In this document: positions 8,779 through 16,842 of the stretch, piece by piece
Layout of the letters: every line of letters begins with the position of its first letter
Position numbering within the stretch: the stretch's first letter is position 1
Assembly (NCBI RefSeq): GCF_002005465.1
Contig: NZ_CP014691.1
Coordinates: forward strand, 3,072,001-3,136,000
DNA from: Neoasaia chiangmaiensis
GTDB taxonomy: Bacteria > Pseudomonadota > Alphaproteobacteria > Acetobacterales > Acetobacteraceae
Reading direction: 5' to 3'
Length of the DNA: 64,000 nt
Program-made: the position numbers and the translations under genes
The notes under the pieces: model-generated
What the model was told of the DNA's origin: nothing
What the model saw: the letters and a program-made list of their open reading frames with translations, nothing else
Databases searched by the model: none

Positions 8779-9673
8779 GCCGTCGGATGCCGCGGAGTTT
8801 GGCAAGGGACTTCCGGAGCACTATCGCATCGACGATGGCAAGGCGTTCACGCTGGCCGATATGCCGACGGCGGAGCGCGGCGACCTGGACAAGGCTACGG
8901 GCAAGGCGCTGATCCGCGCGCGGCGTGAGCGTCTTGCGACATTGCAGGAGCGTCTGGCAGCCGGTCGAACGCGTGGCGTCCTCGTGGTGTTGCAGGGGAT
9001 GGACACGTCCGGAAAGGACAGTCTGATCCGCCACGTCATGAGCGGCCTCAATCCCCAGGGCACGCGTGTAACGTCTTTCAAGGCGCCGAGTGCGATCGAG
9101 CAGGAGCATGATTTCCTCTGGCGCATCCATGCCGCCGTGCCGGAGCGCGGACAGATCGGCATATTCAACCGTAGCCACTACGAAGACGTGCTGATCGCCC
9201 GCGTTCATGCCGATAAGCTGTCGTCGGAAGGGCTTGAAGGCGACCCGCATCGTCCGGAATTCTGGGACGATCGTCTTCAGGATATTCGGCATTTCGAGCG
9301 TTACCTGACGCGGCAGGGAATCATCATCGTCAAGTTCTTCCTGCATATTTCGCCCGACGAACAGCGCCAGCGCCTGCTCCGGCGGCTTAGTCGTCCGCAA
9401 AAGCGCTGGAAGTTCGATGAAAGTGATATTGCGGAGCGCGCATTCTGGCCCGCCTACGCCGATGCATACGAGCAGGCGATTCGGGGAACCGCGCGGGCTG
9501 AAGCGCCGTGGTTTGTCGTGCCTTCCGATCACAAGTGGTTTTCCCGGCTTGTGGTCATGGAAGCCCTGATCGCCACGCTGGAGGCGATAGGTCCCGAACC
9601 ACCCCCGCCGTCGGACGCGGTGGAGCGCCATGTCGAGCAGCTTTCGAAACGTCTGCGTGGTGATCACGTCTGA
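8771..9673 (+). CDS. ppk2: Polyphosphate kinase 2 family protein
   Basis: The protein has 300 residues from a TTG start that overlaps the end of the SDR gene. It is a PPK2-type P-loop kinase using polyphosphate to phosphorylate nucleotides. Walker A is GVLVVLQGMDTSGKDSL and Walker B is GIFNRSHYEDVL. The lid region includes SRPQKRWKFDESDI, and WFVVPSDHKWFSRL lies near the C-terminus. The short single-domain length fits the class that can act on both NMP and NDP. The TTG start is inferred from coupling, with no better start before the conserved region. Confidence 0.9.
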   Translation: MAEPSDAAEFGKGLPEHYRIDDGKAFTLADMPTAERGDLDKATGKALIRARRERLATLQERLAAGRTRGVLVVLQGMDTSGKDSLIRHVMSGLNPQGTRVTSFKAPSAIEQEHDFLWRIHAAVPERGQIGIFNRSHYEDVLIARVHADKLSSEGLEGDPHRPEFWDDRLQDIRHFERYLTRQGIIIVKFFLHISPDEQRQRLLRRLSRPQKRWKFDESDIAERAFWPAYADAYEQAIRGTARAEAPWFVVPSDHKWFSRLVVMEALIATLEAIGPEPPPPSDAVERHVEQLSKRLRGDHV

Positions 9674-9700
9674 CGCATTGACATGAAGGAAAGGCGGACA

Positions 9701-10654
9701 ATGATTGATACGAGGGAACTGGTCGATCCCCAGCTACTGCCCTTTCTCGATGCCCTGCCTGGCGGGGCAGTCAATCGTCACACCCTGCCGGCGCGCCGTG
9801 AGCGAAGCGACGCGCTCATTCTTGCGCAGCTTCCGGACGATTTACCTGTTCTGGTCGAAGAACAGTATCTGTCCGGTCCGACAGGTCCGGCATCACTACG
9901 TATCCTGAAAATCCAACGGCACGACCTTGCCGACAAGGCGCCCGCTCTTCTTCATTGCCACGGCGGTGGACTTGTGATGGGCAAGCCGGAGAGCAGCCTC
10001 CCCACGCTACGGCATATGGCCATGACACTCGGCGTGGTGATCGTATCCGTTGATTATCGTCTGGCGCCCGAGGCCCCTTATCCGGCGGCTATCGACGACT
10101 GTTATGCGGCGCTTGAGTGGATGCATGACAATGCGAAGGCATTGCGGATCGATTCACAGTGCATTGGCGTCACCGGTGAAAGCGCGGGCGGCAATCTGGC
10201 GGCGGCTCTCTGTCTGATGGCGCGGGATCGTGCCGGGCCGCCGATTGCCTATCAGAATCTCGTCTATCCCATGTTGGATGACCGTGCGGATGCCACGGAT
10301 AATCCTGTCGTCGGGCAGTTTTGCTGGACGAGGGAAAGCAATCGATTTGCCTGGAATGCGTATCTTGGCGCGACGGCGCATGATGCCGTTTCCCCCTACG
10401 CGGCACCTGCACGCGAAAGCGACTATGAGCGACTTCCGCCGCTTTATCTATCGACGGGCGCGCTCGATCTCTTTCTGGATGAGAACATACGGTTCGTGCA
10501 GGCCCTGGCGGCGGCAGGCGTTGCTGTCGAGGTCGATATCTACCCCGGCGCTTTCCATGCATTTGACGTCGCGCCAGATGCGGACGTCTCGATACGGGCG
10601 CGTGCCCGACGTCTGGACGCCATGCGGCGAGCGATCGACGGGGTGGGCGATTAA
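9701..10654 (+). CDS. Alpha/beta hydrolase (hormone-sensitive lipase family esterase)
   Basis: The protein has 317 residues, starting at MIDTRELVDPQLLPF behind GGAAAGG. It has the HSL-family oxyanion motif HCHGGGLVMG, the nucleophile elbow GESAGG, the acid in STGALDLFLDE and the catalytic His in YPGAFHAFD. It has no signal peptide and is therefore a cytosolic carboxylesterase of unknown substrate. It lies 27 bases downstream of ppk2 on the same strand and could be in one operon. Confidence 0.9.
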   Translation: MIDTRELVDPQLLPFLDALPGGAVNRHTLPARRERSDALILAQLPDDLPVLVEEQYLSGPTGPASLRILKIQRHDLADKAPALLHCHGGGLVMGKPESSLPTLRHMAMTLGVVIVSVDYRLAPEAPYPAAIDDCYAALEWMHDNAKALRIDSQCIGVTGESAGGNLAAALCLMARDRAGPPIAYQNLVYPMLDDRADATDNPVVGQFCWTRESNRFAWNAYLGATAHDAVSPYAAPARESDYERLPPLYLSTGALDLFLDENIRFVQALAAAGVAVEVDIYPGAFHAFDVAPDADVSIRARARRLDAMRRAIDGVGD

Positions 10655-10657
10655 GAA

Positions 10658-10672
10658 TGAGAAATATTCTCA
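10658..10672. promoter_or_regulatory. Iron-type operator (Irr/Fur-like palindrome) upstream of bfd
   Basis: A perfect inverted repeat TGAGAA-ATA-TTCTCA lies 65 bases before the bfd start, directly after the esterase stop. A degenerate second copy (TTTCTCAAT) follows at about 10689-10697. The AGAA-N3-TTCT core resembles the iron control element bound by Irr, and GAGAA/TTCTC repeats also occur in Fur-type sites. Placement before an iron-release gene supports iron control; which regulator binds is inference. Confidence 0.6.
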
Positions 10673-10736
10673 ATTGATATTGCGAATGTTTCTCAATGCC
10701 GTTACGTCGGAGGATATTCGAGTTCTGGAACGTCCA

Positions 10737-10967
10737 ATGATCGTTTGCTCCTGCAATGCACTAACCCATCGCGACATCGAAACCGCCGTTGAAAAAGGGG
10801 CGTCCCGGCCTGCCGAGATATATGCTGCGCGGAATTGCCGGGCACAGTGCGGCGGGTGTGTCGGGGGGATTGTTTGCGTACTGCGTGCGCTTCTACGGGA
10901 GCGTGGTGCTAACGACAGTTGCGCCGTCGAACTGGATCAGCCATCGCGGATCGCCGTTCATCACTGA
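10737..10967 (+). CDS. bfd: Bacterioferritin-associated ferredoxin
   Basis: The protein has 76 residues, starting MIVCSCNALTHRDIETAV. It has the four-cysteine pattern of Bfd [2Fe-2S] proteins (CSC near the N-terminus and CRAQCGGCVGGI in the middle) in a BFD-like helix-turn-helix fold. Bfd reduces the ferric core of bacterioferritin to mobilise iron. It converges on bfr, and an iron-type palindrome lies upstream, so it is probably induced when iron is short. A long open frame from 10230 includes it, but its N-terminal part is a shadow of the esterase gene. Confidence 0.92.
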   Translation: MIVCSCNALTHRDIETAVEKGASRPAEIYAARNCRAQCGGCVGGIVCVLRALLRERGANDSCAVELDQPSRIAVHH

Positions 10968-11029
10968 AGGCCTTCCGTCCGGAAAGGACAGGAATTCGGT
11001 ATTGTCTCTGAATGGGGCGTCAAAAAGAA

Positions 11030-11060
11030 AAAGGCCGGTCCCCGGAAGAGACCGGCCTTT
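11030..11060. terminator. Bidirectional rho-independent terminator between bfd and bfr
   Basis: An 11-bp perfect stem, AAAGGCCGGTC paired with GACCGGCCTTT around a 9-base loop, is flanked by an A-rich run on the left and TTT on the right. It can therefore stop transcripts from both converging genes. Confidence 0.88.
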
Positions 11061-11065
11061 TTCAG

Positions 11066-11551
11066 TTAGTCCTGCTCGGGAGCGGGAGAAGAGTTAAGCG
11101 TGATATATCGCGGTAGTCCGACCTGCTTGATCAGGTCGAGTTGCCGGTCGATGAAGTCCTCATGCTCTTCCTCGTTGGCGAGGATTTTCAGCAGCAGGTC
11201 GCGAGAGACATAGTCGCGCACCGACTCGCAGTAGGCGATACCCTCGCGGAGATCAGCCAGCGCTTTCTCCTCAAGCTTGAGGTCGCACTTCAGGATCTCT
11301 TCGACGTCCTGCCCGATGAGGATCGTATTAAGGCGCTGAACGTTCGGTAACCCACCGAGATAGAGAATGCGCTCGATCAGCCAGTCGGCATGATGCATTT
11401 CCTCGATGGACTCGTCGTATTCCTTTTTGCCCAGCTTCGTGACGCCCCAGTGGCGAAGCGTCCGGGCATGGAGGAAATACTGGTTGATCGCGGTGAGCTC
11501 ATTCGTCAGCTGTGTGTTGAGATGATCGATGACTTTCGGGTCTTTTTGCAT
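11066..11551 (-). CDS. bfr: Bacterioferritin
   Basis: The protein has 161 residues of the four-helix ferritin fold. Ferroxidase ligands are visible as TNELTAINQYF (Glu), SIEEMHHADWLIERI (Glu and His) and ANEEEHEDFIDRQLDL (Glu and His). The methionine in EEMHHAD is the haem ligand. It stores iron as a ferric core in a 24-subunit shell. It is convergent with bfd and shares its terminator. Confidence 0.97.
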   Translation of the reverse strand: MQKDPKVIDHLNTQLTNELTAINQYFLHARTLRHWGVTKLGKKEYDESIEEMHHADWLIERILYLGGLPNVQRLNTILIGQDVEEILKCDLKLEEKALADLREGIAYCESVRDYVSRDLLLKILANEEEHEDFIDRQLDLIKQVGLPRYITLNSSPAPEQD

Positions 11552-11643
11552 ATCAAATCCTCAGCAGGGCAACGAAACGAAGGGATGAGCAACAGAGGCA
11601 TCGGCCGTCGCGCTGGATGAAACATACACGCGACGGCACCAGA

Positions 11644-13419
11644 TCAATAGCGCTTGCGCGTCGAGCTCTTTCCCGCGCTGGGCTTGCGGAAAGGTGCCTT
11701 GTCGCCACGAGGGCCCGCATTGGTACGACGTGGCGCCGTATGCTCCCGCGGCGGCCGTGCCGAACGGGCAGGGCGCGTGCCGCTCGCATCGGTTGTCGGT
11801 GCCTGTGCCGGTTCGATCCGCGCTTCGTCGGCATCCGCGCCTTCGATGCAGGAGCGGAAACGCCCGACGCTGTCCGGCGCGATCTCGAACAGCGTGTGAT
11901 CGCCGCTGATACGAATGGACCCGATGTCGCGCTTCGTAACATTGCCGAGGCGGCAGATCAGGGGAATGAGCCATTTGGGATCGGCACGTTCCGAACGGCC
12001 GATGCTCAGGCTGAACCATTCGCCACCAAGCGATTCGTTACGCGACGGACGTTCCGGGCGCTCGGTACGTTCGGCTCTCGGAGAACGGGTCGGCGCCTCG
12101 ACACTGACAGGGCGGATGTTTTCCACCTGCGGCAGACGGGCCGAGTAGAGGCGGACGAGGGCCGTGGCCAGCTGGTGTGCGTCGTGCGCATTCGCCAGGC
12201 GGTTTGCCAGCTCGTCTTCCGTGGCCTGAGACGGCGCGAACAGCGCCGCGTCGTCCATCAGGCGCTTGGCATCCTGCGCATGAATGGCTTCCGCGGTCGG
12301 GACGCTTTCCCACTCGGCATCGTTGATCTTGGCCTGGGCCAGCAGACGTTCGGCACGGCGACGCTGGTTGACGGGCACCATCAGCACGCTCGTGCCCTTG
12401 CGTCCCGCGCGGCCAGTGCGCCCTGATCGGTGCAGGAGCGTTGCGCTCTCCGTCGGCAGGCTTGCGTGGATCACCAGATTGAGCGCCGGGACGTCGATGC
12501 CACGAGCGGCGACATCCGTGGCGACGCAGACGCGCGCGATGCCGGAACGTAGTGACTCGATGGCGCGCGACCGTTCATTCTGTCCCATCTCGCCGGAAAT
12601 GGCGACGGAAGCGAAGCCGCGTTCCAGAAGGGCGGCCTGCACCTGCGCGACCATGGCGCGCGTGTTGCAGAACAGCATGGCCGTCGGGCTCTCATGGTAA
12701 CGCAGGACGTTGACCACGGCGCGACCAAGCTCGTTGGGTGCCGTCACGACGCATTGGTAGGTGATGTCCGCGTGCTGTTTCGCGCCGGACGCGGTATCGA
12801 TCCGCTCTGCGTTTTTCTGGAAACGGCGCGCCAGATTTGCAATGTCCCGGGCGATCGTCGCGGAGAACAGCAGGGTGCGGCGCTCAGCGGGCGCCGCGTC
12901 CAGCAACTGCTCAAGCTCGTCACGGAAGCCAAGGTCGAGCATCTCGTCAGCTTCGTCCAGAACCACCGCCCGAAGGCCGCTCAGGTCCAGGTTGCCGCGT
13001 TTCAGATGGTCGCAGAGACGCCCCGGCGTACCGACGACGATATGTGCGCCGTTGGACAGCGCGCGCGCCTCACGGCGGGCATCCGTACCGCCGATGCAGC
13101 TCGCGATGCGGGCGCCTGTCTCGGCATAGAGCCACTGCAACTCGGATTGAACCTGCATGGCCAGTTCGCGCGTGGGGGCGATAACGAGCGCGAGCGGGCG
13201 TTCGACGAACGGCACCCGTTCCGCGCCATCCGGCAGAAGTGTCGGCGCGATGGCCAGGCCGAACGCGACTGTCTTGCCCGATCCTGTCTGCGCGGACACC
13301 AGCAGATCGCGCTGTTCCAGTCCGGGCTGCAGCACAGCAGCCTGAACGGTCGTCGGCGTATCGTAACCGCGGGCCGCAAGCGCGCGGCCGAGGGGAGGGA
13401 CGGTATCGGGGAAACTCAT
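11644..13419 (-). CDS. DEAD-box RNA helicase with DbpA-type RNA-binding domain
   Basis: The protein has 591 residues from MSFPDTVPPLGRALAARGYD. Helicase motifs occur in order: AQTGSGKT, PTRELA, TPGRL, DEAD, SAT and HRSGRTGRAG. A DbpA-like RNA-binding domain follows (WLIPLICRLGNVTKRDIGSIRI, about 480-545), and then a basic Arg/Pro/Thr-rich tail. This layout is typical of DeaD/CsdA-like helicases that remodel rRNA and help cold growth. The ~330 bases upstream (13420-13750) hold no convincing gene and may include a long leader, but no defined element was recognised there. Confidence 0.93.
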   Translation of the reverse strand: MSFPDTVPPLGRALAARGYDTPTTVQAAVLQPGLEQRDLLVSAQTGSGKTVAFGLAIAPTLLPDGAERVPFVERPLALVIAPTRELAMQVQSELQWLYAETGARIASCIGGTDARREARALSNGAHIVVGTPGRLCDHLKRGNLDLSGLRAVVLDEADEMLDLGFRDELEQLLDAAPAERRTLLFSATIARDIANLARRFQKNAERIDTASGAKQHADITYQCVVTAPNELGRAVVNVLRYHESPTAMLFCNTRAMVAQVQAALLERGFASVAISGEMGQNERSRAIESLRSGIARVCVATDVAARGIDVPALNLVIHASLPTESATLLHRSGRTGRAGRKGTSVLMVPVNQRRRAERLLAQAKINDAEWESVPTAEAIHAQDAKRLMDDAALFAPSQATEDELANRLANAHDAHQLATALVRLYSARLPQVENIRPVSVEAPTRSPRAERTERPERPSRNESLGGEWFSLSIGRSERADPKWLIPLICRLGNVTKRDIGSIRISGDHTLFEIAPDSVGRFRSCIEGADADEARIEPAQAPTTDASGTRPARSARPPREHTAPRRTNAGPRGDKAPFRKPSAGKSSTRKRY

Positions 13420-13683
13420 TCGGTTCGTAACTCGGTAATGAAAACAGCCACGCCAGCAGGCACCGCGGCGGCGCATCGCAGGGAAACGCGAGGAAGGGCG
13501 AAATCAGCGTGAGATGACGCTGCATAAAGAACTGAGTCGTGAAATGCTAGGGAAAGTATGGCGGCATGCGCGAAAATGCGGGCGTGGATTGCGTATCCCG
13601 GACCGTAATCAGGGCGAGGATCGACACGGAACATGGATAGCGCGTGTCAAAGTCGTCCTGAAGATAACCAAAAGATTGACGTA

Positions 13684-13712
13684 TTGTAATCTAATAAGTT
13701 TCAGAGTATATA
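13684..13712 (+). promoter_or_regulatory. Candidate promoter for the 48-codon membrane microprotein
   Basis: TTGTAA and TATATA are separated by 17 bases. The expected transcription start lies about 6-8 bases downstream, so the mRNA would begin right at the hairpin that covers the ribosome-binding site. The region is locally AT-rich in a GC-rich context. Confidence 0.5.
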
Positions 13713-13716
13713 GCTT

Positions 13717-13743
13717 CCTGTCGGGCATCGATCGCCCGACAGG
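13717..13743 (+). promoter_or_regulatory. Leader hairpin overlapping a ribosome-binding site
   Basis: A perfect 10-bp inverted repeat, CCTGTCGGGC and GCCCGACAGG, encloses a 7-base loop (ATCGATC). Its last three bases are the first three of the AGGAG Shine-Dalgarno (13741-13745), which is 6 bases from the ATG at 13752. Folding would partly bury the ribosome-binding site. Confidence 0.6.
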
Positions 13744-13751
13744 AGCAACCC

Positions 13752-13898
13752 ATGCAAATACGTCTGAATTCCCCGCATCACGGGTGGGCAGGGCGCCTGA
13801 GCCATTGGTTTTCCGACCATGGCTTGCTGCTTGGACTGCTTGTGGGTCTTACCTGGCTGGCATTGTTGATCGTTGCCAGTCCTCATATGTGGTGGTGA
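13752..13898 (+). CDS. Membrane microprotein, 48 codons
   Basis: An ATG behind AGGAG opens a 48-residue frame starting MQIRLNSPHHGWAGRLSHWF and ending ASPHMWW. A single hydrophobic helix (about residues 25-43, LLLGLLVGLTWLALLIVAS) follows a basic, His-rich N-terminus, so an inner-membrane protein with a cytoplasmic N-terminus is likely. I do not recognise the family. The good Shine-Dalgarno, the promoter-like sequence and the hydrophobic design support a real gene. It lies 166 bases upstream of the FUSC exporter on the same strand and may be co-expressed. Confidence 0.6.
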   Translation: MQIRLNSPHHGWAGRLSHWFSDHGLLLGLLVGLTWLALLIVASPHMWW

Positions 13899-14064
13899 CT
13901 GAAGATGCCGGCTTGTCCAAGACAACTAGGATTTGCCCTTCTCCTCGGTTCCCGGTGGCGCCGACTGTTCCGACGATCCACCACGAATGTATCCTGATCG
14001 GGCGAAGACGATTTGGGTATTGCATGTGCCTGTCCTCCTGAGGTGAGGTATAGTATGAGGCAGC

Positions 14065-16227
14065 ATGCGCAGGCGTTTCGTCACATGGATTGCGGCCAGT
14101 CCGCTCGGTCGGGTTCCGATGGCGGACTGGCCATTCGCATGGATATATGCGCCGAAATCCGGCAGTCTGATGTTCGCGCTGCGGAACACGATTGCGGCGT
14201 TGGTCGCTCTGGCCATTGCGTTCTGGATGGAGCTGGGCGAGCCGCAATGGGCGCCGATGACGGTATGGATCGTCGCACAGGGATCGCGTGGTGAAAGCCT
14301 GTCCAAAGGACGGTGGCGACTGGTCGGTACCGTCCTTGGCATGATTTCGGCGATCGCGCTGCTTGCCATGTTTCCACAGGCGCCGTGGCTTTTTCTGCCG
14401 GCTCTGGCAATCTGGGCGGGGCTATGCGCGGGGCTGGCGACCCTCGTTCACAATTTCCGCTCCTATGCCTTCGTTCTGGCGGCCTATACCTGCGCCATCA
14501 TCGCCATGGGGGCGAGCAGCGAACCGGACCATGTGTTCCAGATCGCCATGGCGCGTGGCACCTACATCTTTCTTGGCGTCATCTGCGAGATGGTGGCCGG
14601 CCTTATCTTCTCGCATGATATGGCCCGGCAGGCGCGGCAGCTGATGCGCGGGCGACTGCTTTCGGCGATCACCAGTGCCACGGCGGCGATTGTGGATATT
14701 CTGCGCGAGGAACCGCCGCCGGAAAGTGATATCCGTGCCGTTTTCAGCCAGACGCTGACCCTGCACGATCAGATCGAATTCAGCGCCGTCGAGATCGGCC
14801 GCAACGAGCGTGCCGTGCAATGCGCGTATGCGACGATCGGCCTCCTGTCGCGCATCATGTCTCGTGGTCTGGGCCTGAGGACACGCCTGGCTGCCGTGCC
14901 GAACCGGTCCGCCACGTCGCAGGATATCATCATCCGCGCCACCGAGTTGCTGTCGGCCTTGCCGCAGCGTATTGCGGCTCAGGCAGAAGTCGTCTCGGTG
15001 CGGAATCAGGTCGATGCGCTGATTTCCAGGACAATTGAAGCGGTTGAGCGAACCCTCGTTCAGGAAATGGCCGGTGGCGATGCCCAGAAGGTTGCGATCA
15101 ACGATCGGATCGCACTTCAGGGCGTGCGCCTGATGCTCAACGAATATCATGCGCTTCTCAGCTATTTCGGCGCAGATCCTCGAGAGAATCTCCACCCGGA
15201 TCGCTACCGACTGAGGCATTTCCCAAACTGGCGGGCAGCGTTGCACAACGGCTTGCGCTCGATGGCGGCTATCCTGGCGGCATCTCTTGTCTGGGAAGTC
15301 ACGGCGTGGCCGAACGGTGCGGCGTTCGTGTCCTTCATTGCCGTCGTATGCGGCCGCTTTGCGACATTCGAGAACACCGTTTTGGTCAGCAATAAGTTCT
15401 TCTATGGCGCATGTGTCGCTACGCTTGCGTCGATTATCCCGGTTTTTCTTCTGGTGCCGCTTGGCTCCAGTTTCGGCGCGCTGGCGATTGCCATCACACC
15501 GTTCATGTTCATTGGCGGGCTGGCGGCGCAATATGGACCGACAGCGCTACAGGCGGCGTCATACAACACGTTCTTTCCCGCATTGCTGGGGCTGGACAAC
15601 CAGCATCGCCTGAATGAATTACAATGGTTCAACAATACCATCGCCCTGTTGTTGGGGCTTGGTGCCGGTGTCATCGTCTTTAAATGCGTTCTTCCGTTCG
15701 ATGAGCGCCGAGTCTGTTGGATCATGCGCGGGAAAGCTCTCTCGGGACTGCGGCATATCAGTCGTCACACCGTGCGCATGATGGACGAAAACCACTGGAT
15801 TGGCCGCAATACGCAGAGCATGCAGCGATTGATCCGTTATGCGGGTTCGCAGGTTACGCCGCTGATGGATACGTATCTGCATGGCACGCTTGCCATCATG
15901 ACGATCGGCCGCAATCTGATGCATCTGCGCCACGCGCAGCATGCCCCGAACATGCCGGAAGCAGCTGCAACCGCCATTCAGGCCATGTTCGCGCGATTGG
16001 CCGAGCGCAACATCAACATCGAACGTCTGCACGCGGAGACGACGCATACGCTGAAGGTTCTAAGCGATCTGGAAGAAACGAACAGCGAGAACACCTATCG
16101 AATGGCGTTGACGGATGCCATTGGTTCGCTTCTGATCGTCTCTGCCGAATTGTCCGGTAACAGGGCCTTCCTCGACACCAGAACCTTCGTCTCGAACATG
16201 TTGACTCTGGAGACGAGTCCGGCCTGA
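14065..16227 (+). CDS. FUSC-family membrane exporter (AaeB/YccS-like)
   Basis: The protein has 720 residues, starting MRRRFVTWIAAS after GAGG. It has the duplicated fusaric-acid-resistance layout: an N-terminal membrane bundle (about 32-180) with QWAPMTVWIVAQGSRGESLSKGRWRLVGT, a cytoplasmic helical region (about 190-385), a second membrane bundle (about 390-540) and a C-terminal cytoplasmic domain. Such proteins export aromatic carboxylic acids or related compounds in AaeAB-type systems. No AaeA-like adaptor is adjacent; the only close same-strand neighbour is the microprotein upstream. Substrate is unknown. Confidence 0.85.
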   Translation: MRRRFVTWIAASPLGRVPMADWPFAWIYAPKSGSLMFALRNTIAALVALAIAFWMELGEPQWAPMTVWIVAQGSRGESLSKGRWRLVGTVLGMISAIALLAMFPQAPWLFLPALAIWAGLCAGLATLVHNFRSYAFVLAAYTCAIIAMGASSEPDHVFQIAMARGTYIFLGVICEMVAGLIFSHDMARQARQLMRGRLLSAITSATAAIVDILREEPPPESDIRAVFSQTLTLHDQIEFSAVEIGRNERAVQCAYATIGLLSRIMSRGLGLRTRLAAVPNRSATSQDIIIRATELLSALPQRIAAQAEVVSVRNQVDALISRTIEAVERTLVQEMAGGDAQKVAINDRIALQGVRLMLNEYHALLSYFGADPRENLHPDRYRLRHFPNWRAALHNGLRSMAAILAASLVWEVTAWPNGAAFVSFIAVVCGRFATFENTVLVSNKFFYGACVATLASIIPVFLLVPLGSSFGALAIAITPFMFIGGLAAQYGPTALQAASYNTFFPALLGLDNQHRLNELQWFNNTIALLLGLGAGVIVFKCVLPFDERRVCWIMRGKALSGLRHISRHTVRMMDENHWIGRNTQSMQRLIRYAGSQVTPLMDTYLHGTLAIMTIGRNLMHLRHAQHAPNMPEAAATAIQAMFARLAERNINIERLHAETTHTLKVLSDLEETNSENTYRMALTDAIGSLLIVSAELSGNRAFLDTRTFVSNMLTLETSPA

Positions 16228-16231
16228 TCGT

Positions 16232-16714
16232 CTAGAAATGTGTCTTGAGAAGCGGGCTGGACGAGATGCAGAGCATGATGATGCCGAATAGCGCCATGGC
16301 TTTCAGGAAGAAGAAGATGGCGTGTTCGGCGATTTCCCAGCGGGTCATGATGACCATGAACGGGTCGGCCGGGTTCTGTTCCGCCGTATAGGTCAGTTTC
16401 GTCATCGTCATGGCAACCTGACGTAGATGCGCGCGGGCTTCTCGGCGGCGCAGCGCCTCAATGCTGGAAATATCGGCCTGCTCATAGAACTGGCCAATAT
16501 ATTGATCGAGTTCCTCGATGCGGAAGTTGCGCGTGCCATGACCCGACTTGTCGCCCTGCCGCGTCGGGCCGGCGCCCAGGCCAATGAGTAACTTCAGGCG
16601 AATGGGCGAAATTCCCAGATACACGGCAGCACCGTGCAGGTTAAGATGCTGCGTGCGTACAGGAAGACGGAAGAGATTACCGGTTTTGGTCGGACTATCG
16701 CCAGTTGGTCGCAT
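16232..16714 (-). CDS. Unknown protein: excisionase-like HTH plus C-terminal membrane helix
   Basis: The protein has 160 residues. The segment HGAAVYLGISPIRLKLLIGL followed by RNFRIEELDQYI (about 27-75) follows the AlpA/Xis MerR-like pattern: a helix-turn-helix, a small wing, and a helix ending in a D-x-Y/W-I motif. The C-terminus has one strong hydrophobic segment (about 131-152, HAIFFFLKAMALFGIIMLCI). The combination suggests a membrane-anchored DNA-binding protein, but this is inference. It converges on the FUSC gene (4 bases between stops). Confidence 0.55.
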   Translation of the reverse strand: MRPTGDSPTKTGNLFRLPVRTQHLNLHGAAVYLGISPIRLKLLIGLGAGPTRQGDKSGHGTRNFRIEELDQYIGQFYEQADISSIEALRRREARAHLRQVAMTMTKLTYTAEQNPADPFMVIMTRWEIAEHAIFFFLKAMALFGIIMLCISSSPLLKTHF

Positions 16715-16842
16715 CGTCTTGCCGCCTCTTCGGAAGGTGCGGATATCGGTCGATGCCTTGTACTCCCTGGCGACTGGCGCGTCGAGTTAAACAGTGCCGC
16801 GATCAGGAAACGGCTCTGGGCCGATAGGGCGTTTCGGGACGC

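Noticed and set aside
10230-10736. Extended frame upstream of bfd
   Set aside because: It is the +1 shadow of the esterase gene; Bfd homology begins exactly at the ATG at 10737.
13514-14041. 175-codon frame over the region before the FUSC gene
   Set aside because: It overlaps the 48-codon gene in another frame, has no family-like sequence and uses an unnatural residue mix.
14422-15531. 369-codon minus-strand frame inside the FUSC gene
   Set aside because: Antisense shadow of a GC-rich gene; rich in Arg, His and Gln with no domain pattern.
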